From the NCBI GenBank assembly GCA_050084985.1, contig JBITNC010000001.1, positions 122,016,001-122,080,000 of the forward strand: a stretch of 64,000 bases of DNA. Direction: 5' to 3'. A model generated the notes under the pieces. It did not search any database. It worked only from the letters and a program-made list of their open reading frames with translations, and was not told the DNA's origin. Position numbers and translations under genes: made by a program. Shown here piece after piece: positions 60,877 through 64,000 of this stretch (position 1 is the stretch's first letter; each line of letters opens with the position of its first letter). This DNA comes from Nageia nagi (lineage: Eukaryota > Pinophyta).

Positions 60877-60990
60877 AAAACTCTAATGGGGTAGCGTAGT
60901 GGTTGAGTTTTGGGATGTTTGCAACGATCTTTCGCAAGTCCTGAGTTTGTTGGATGTGTGTGTATCATAATAAAATAAGGAAATAAAATA
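60877..60990 (+). repeat. SINE insertion with perfect 13-bp target-site duplication
   Basis: The 114-bp insert is flanked by AAATTTCATCTAA at 60,864-60,876 and again at 60,991-61,003. It has an exact A-box TAGCGTAGTGG (60,892-60,902), a weak B-box-like region near 60,942-60,952 and an A-rich tail (TAAAATAAGGAAATAAAATA). The homologous position after R copy 4 (near 37,640) is continuous, giving an empty site. Confidence 0.82.
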
Positions 60991-61496
60991 AAATTTCATC
61001 TAATAAGAAAAATAAGTTGGATACTTTAGTTGGATGTTATCATGTATAATTGAATTATATAAAAGATTCATAAAATGAATGGTAAAAGCAAACAAAACAT
61101 TTGATATTGTGTCATGTATTATTGTATTACATAAAACACTCATAGAATCTAATGTAAAAAGCAAATCAAACACTTGATGAAATGAAGTGTTGGATAAATT
61201 AAATTATGTTTTGGTTATCTCCATAAGTGCAATAATCAAAGGTGTTTTATAAATAAAATAAATCTCAAGATGAAAAATTGGCCCAAAACTATGCAAGGGG
61301 GTGATTTGGGGATTTTCAATTTATAGTGATAAGGCATATTGTGGTGATCCCTTATTCAACAAGAAATGCAATAACATTCCACAAATAATAAGATGATGAA
61401 GGTAAGTACCTTTATTTAGGCTCAAAAGATGACTTGGGTTTTGCTATCATCATTGGTTTTGAAAATGGATAGACAATCCATAAAATATAAGCACCG

Positions 61497-61745
61497 ATTG
61501 GACCTAAGTCTAGCTAATGCCAAAATAAAAAAAGAAGATAAAACTACCTAAATAACTATTAAAGGGATGAAAAGAAAGAAGATAAAAATACTTAAATAAT
61601 TATTAAAGGGATGAAAAGAAAGTATATATATATATATTGGACCTAAGTCTAGCTAATGCCAAAATAAAAAAAGAAGATAAAAATACCTAAATAACTATTA
61701 AAGGGATGAAAAGAAAGAAGATAAAAATACTATATATAAAGGATA
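61497..61745 (+). repeat. Tandem duplication, period about 140 bp
   Basis: The unit beginning GGACCTAAGTCTAGCTAATG and containing ACTATTAAAGGGATGAAAAG is present twice, and inner pieces (AAAGGGATGAAAAGAAAG) three times, joined through a short (AT)n tract at 61,622-61,636. The related sequence at 38,210-38,320 has a single unit. Confidence 0.75.
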
Positions 61746-62003
61746 TCCTTTGACCAAATTCAAAACATACCATGTGTGTATATTAGGTTTGGACTACATA
61801 TAGAAATGGTTGAAAACTATTGAAACAGGTTCGAATAGATAATGAGTGCTTGAATCTAGCTAACTTTGCCCTTGGTTCATCCAACTTATCTAATTTTTGT
61901 TGATTTGAGGTATATATGCCCATAGTATATAGCATATACGCCCATGGTATATCCACAAATTTGGTCGAAGGATAGTCACATCTTATAAATATATGTGTGT
62001 GTG

Positions 62004-62167
62004 CAATATATATATATATATATATTTTTTTTTTTTCTACCATAGTTTGATTGGAGTGTTTATGTATATCAGTTATCACTATGAGGTTATGCTATAATAT
62101 ATATATATATGTGTGTGTGTGTGTGTTGTGCGCGCTGTGTACGTGCATGCGCATGCATGTGTGTGGG
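62004..62167. repeat. Microsatellites and long alternating purine-pyrimidine tract
   Basis: An (AT)n tract followed by a T run at 62,006-62,037, then (AT)n(GT)n at 62,094-62,127 leading into GTGCGCGC and GTACGTGCATGCGCATGCAT. The second stretch alternates purine and pyrimidine for about 70 bp with few breaks. Confidence 0.8.
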
Positions 62168-62179
62168 GCGAAATGACCC

Positions 62180-62620
62180 AACGATAAAGGCACCATAATG
62201 GGTATCTTTACTAACATTACATAGCATCAAAATTGGTGTCATCATTGGTGTCACATGGGGTTGGCGATAAATTCTTAATTAGAGTCGCTTGACATCGATA
62301 ATAATGTCAAACTTAATCTCACTAGGTAATGTTAATAGTGTAAACTTGGCAATACCAAGTGTCTTGATTAGCATCATCAACTGTCACACGATGTCATTAC
62401 TGAAGTTCATAATGGTATCAAATCTAGCATCACTGGGTGTCATCAATAGCATAAAACTTGGTGATACCAAGTTTCTCCCTTAGCATCATTAGGTATCACA
62501 CTTAGCATTCGAAAGAGAGCCAGTAATGGCATTGCAAATAGTGTTAAAGTTGACATCGTATTTGGTATCATCTTTAGATTCGTAATTGGCATCGTGTTAG
62601 AGATAGTATTAGTAACATAT
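62180..62620. repeat. Degenerate short-word repeat region
   Basis: Variants of TAGCATCATTAGGTATCAC and GGTGTCATCATTGGTGTCAC recur throughout. AAACTTGGCAATACCAAGTG at 62,342 and AAACTTGGTGATACCAAGTT at 62,453 are about 110 bp apart and followed by similar sequence. The frame open at 62,289-62,483 reflects the repeat and is probably not a gene. 62,620-62,965 is AT-rich without features. Confidence 0.55.
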
Positions 62621-62967
62621 GTTTTATTTTTGTAGCTTTTTCTGGTGTGTTGGCATTTATTTTAGCATCCCTATTAGCATTGATAAATAAACTTTAAAAA
62701 TATATATATTAAATTATTTAAAAATATATATTGATATATTTTTAATAAAACATATATATTAAATTATTGCATTTTATTTTGGTGGTTAATTTTTTATAAT
62801 ATTTTAAATTAAATTTTAGTAATTATTTCAAACATGTTTTATGAAATTTTAAATCAAATTTTGTAAATTAAATAAATTATAAATATATTTATAATTTAAA
62901 ATTATTTTAAATTTATCAATTTTAAATTATATATTAAATTTATGAATTTTATATTTATATTAAAATT

Positions 62968-64000
62968 TAAAGGCAAACTTTGTAACATTTTCCTGCATTC
63001 TTCCATCATGTGCCACTATAGGAGCTTTAGAAGAGGGTATGGACACCCAACAAAGAGTAGTTTAAAATGGTGTTACATCAAAGACAAGATGCATGGTGCA
63101 AACATAATTTCATGCACTGCAATGATTGGAGGATATGCAATTCATGGCTATAGAAAGGATGTCCTTAAGCTCTTTGATCTACTAAAGCACTTGGGAATCG
63201 ATCTTAACAACATAACCTTTGTATGTGTTCTAATTGCATGCAGATATGTAGGTATAGTGGATGAGGGCATTTAATGCTTAAATAACATGAGTGACTCTTA
63301 TTACATCATTTATGGGATGAATAATTATATATGCATTGTTGACCTTCTTGGTCGTGCAAGCAATCGTAAGGAAGCTATGAACTTCATTGCCAAGATGCAT
63401 GATGCAAATACAGTTTCATGGACTATAGTGATTGTAGGATATGGATAAAATGGATACATTGAAAGGGCCCATTAATTATTTGAAAAAATGCCTCATTGAA
63501 ATGTAGTCTCATGGACTGTAATAATCATTGGATATGCACATAATGAGTTTTTGAAAAGGATTTAGAGACTTTTAAGAAGATGTAATTGTTAGGTGTAAAG
63601 CCAAGCTTTACAACCTTTGCCAACATTCTTCCAACATATACCACCATGCTAGCTCTAAAGGAAGGTATGGACATCCATCAAATAGTAGTTAAAAGTGGTT
63701 TTGCATCTAATATTACAGTTGTGAATGCCTTGATATACATGTATGCAAAATGTGGAAGAATACACAAGGCTCAATAATTATTTTATAAGATGCATGGTGC
63801 AAACATAGTTTCATGGACTCTAATTATTGGAGAATATGCAATTCATATATACATCAAGGATGCCCTTAAGCTCTTTGATATGATGATGAACTTGGGAATC
63901 AATCCTACTAACATAACCTTTGTATGTGTTCTACTCACATGCAACCATGCAGGTGTAGTGGATGAGGGTTGCAAATACTTAAATAGCATGAGTGAATATT
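62968..64000 (+). pseudogene. PLS-type PPR gene, decayed, continuing past the window
   Basis: Pieces in order: TFSCILPSCATIGALEEGMD; KMHGANIISCTAMIGGYAIH; LKLFDLLKHLGIDLNNITFV; VDEGI; an E-motif-like CIVDLLGRASNRKEAMNFIA; NTVSWTIVIVGYG; NVVSWTVIIIGYAHN; VKPSFTTFANILPTYTTMLA; VVNALIYMYAKCGRIHKAQ; then another NIVSWTLIIGEYAIH and VDEGCKYLNSMSE up to the window end. PPR proteins bind organellar RNA. The in-frame stops (for example at 63,271, 63,445 and 63,775) and frame changes make this a pseudogene. An E-like segment in the middle of the array suggests duplication or fusion. Confidence 0.85.

Noticed and set aside
62289-62483. Plus-strand ORF of 64 codons with repeated SLGxxNSxxLA
   Set aside because: The repetition follows the DNA word repeat of the region; no start context or homologous frame elsewhere.

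Overview
The window is nuclear DNA of a seed plant with a large, AT-rich, retrotransposon-filled genome, and a gymnosperm (conifer) is the best guess. The reasons are old, decayed Copia elements, an intron of more than 10 kb filled by retrotransposons, pieces of pentatricopeptide-repeat (PPR) genes, and a Penelope-like element (PLE) with a GIY-YIG endonuclease, a type known in plants mainly from conifers. The species is inferred, not shown. No gene in the window is clearly intact.

Genes. Two paralogous five-exon genes for secreted polygalacturonase-like GH28 enzymes lie about 30 kb apart, both on the minus strand: PG1 (6,067-11,075) and PG2 (40,694-53,260). They share exon lengths, splice phases, introns and about 1 kb of 5' flank, so they come from one segmental duplication. 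PG1 has a frameshift in exon 5, has lost its normal stop, and has a GC instead of GT donor at intron 1. PG2 has one-base deletions in exons 1 and 2 and a damaged TATA box, while its exon 5 is open. Intron 1 grew from 2.8 kb in PG1 to 10.3 kb in PG2, mostly through Copia insertions. PPR-like pseudogene pieces lie at 4.1 kb (+), 35.2-35.5 kb (-) and from 63.0 kb to the window end (+).

Mobile DNA. One Copia family with LTRs of about 490 bp appears four times: C (1-2,057, +, 3' end only), A (18,264-23,886, -, best preserved, no 5' LTR found), B (24,912-33,146, +, both LTRs and primer-binding site, full of stops) and D (49,095-50,150, +, inside PG2 intron 1). Between pol and the 3' LTR all four carry a conserved non-coding tail of 0.6-0.8 kb. 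A second Copia lineage, E (43,159-49,041, +), has LTRs of 231-246 bp and also lies in PG2 intron 1. Smaller pieces include an LTR plus primer-site remnant beside A, a 0.9 kb element with imperfect inverted ends, LINE fragments (ORF1-like at 56.0-57.4 kb; probable 3' ends at 16.5 and 58.6 kb) and several tRNA-derived SINE-like insertions. Two of the SINEs have duplicated target sites and a matching empty site elsewhere in the window.

Penelope-like element (12.4-14.5 kb, +). It shows a PLE reverse transcriptase followed by a GIY-YIG domain. Downstream are two sequence blocks like the core of a hammerhead ribozyme, and upstream is a duplicated hairpin-bearing repeat of about 105 bp.

Unclassified repeats. 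A five-copy family, here called R, occurs at 15.3, 34.4, 35.7, 36.8 and 59.7 kb, always on the plus strand. With its flanks it forms a local segmental-duplication network. No encoded function was recognised for it. The remaining intergenic DNA is AT-rich, with microsatellites and degenerate tandem repeats.
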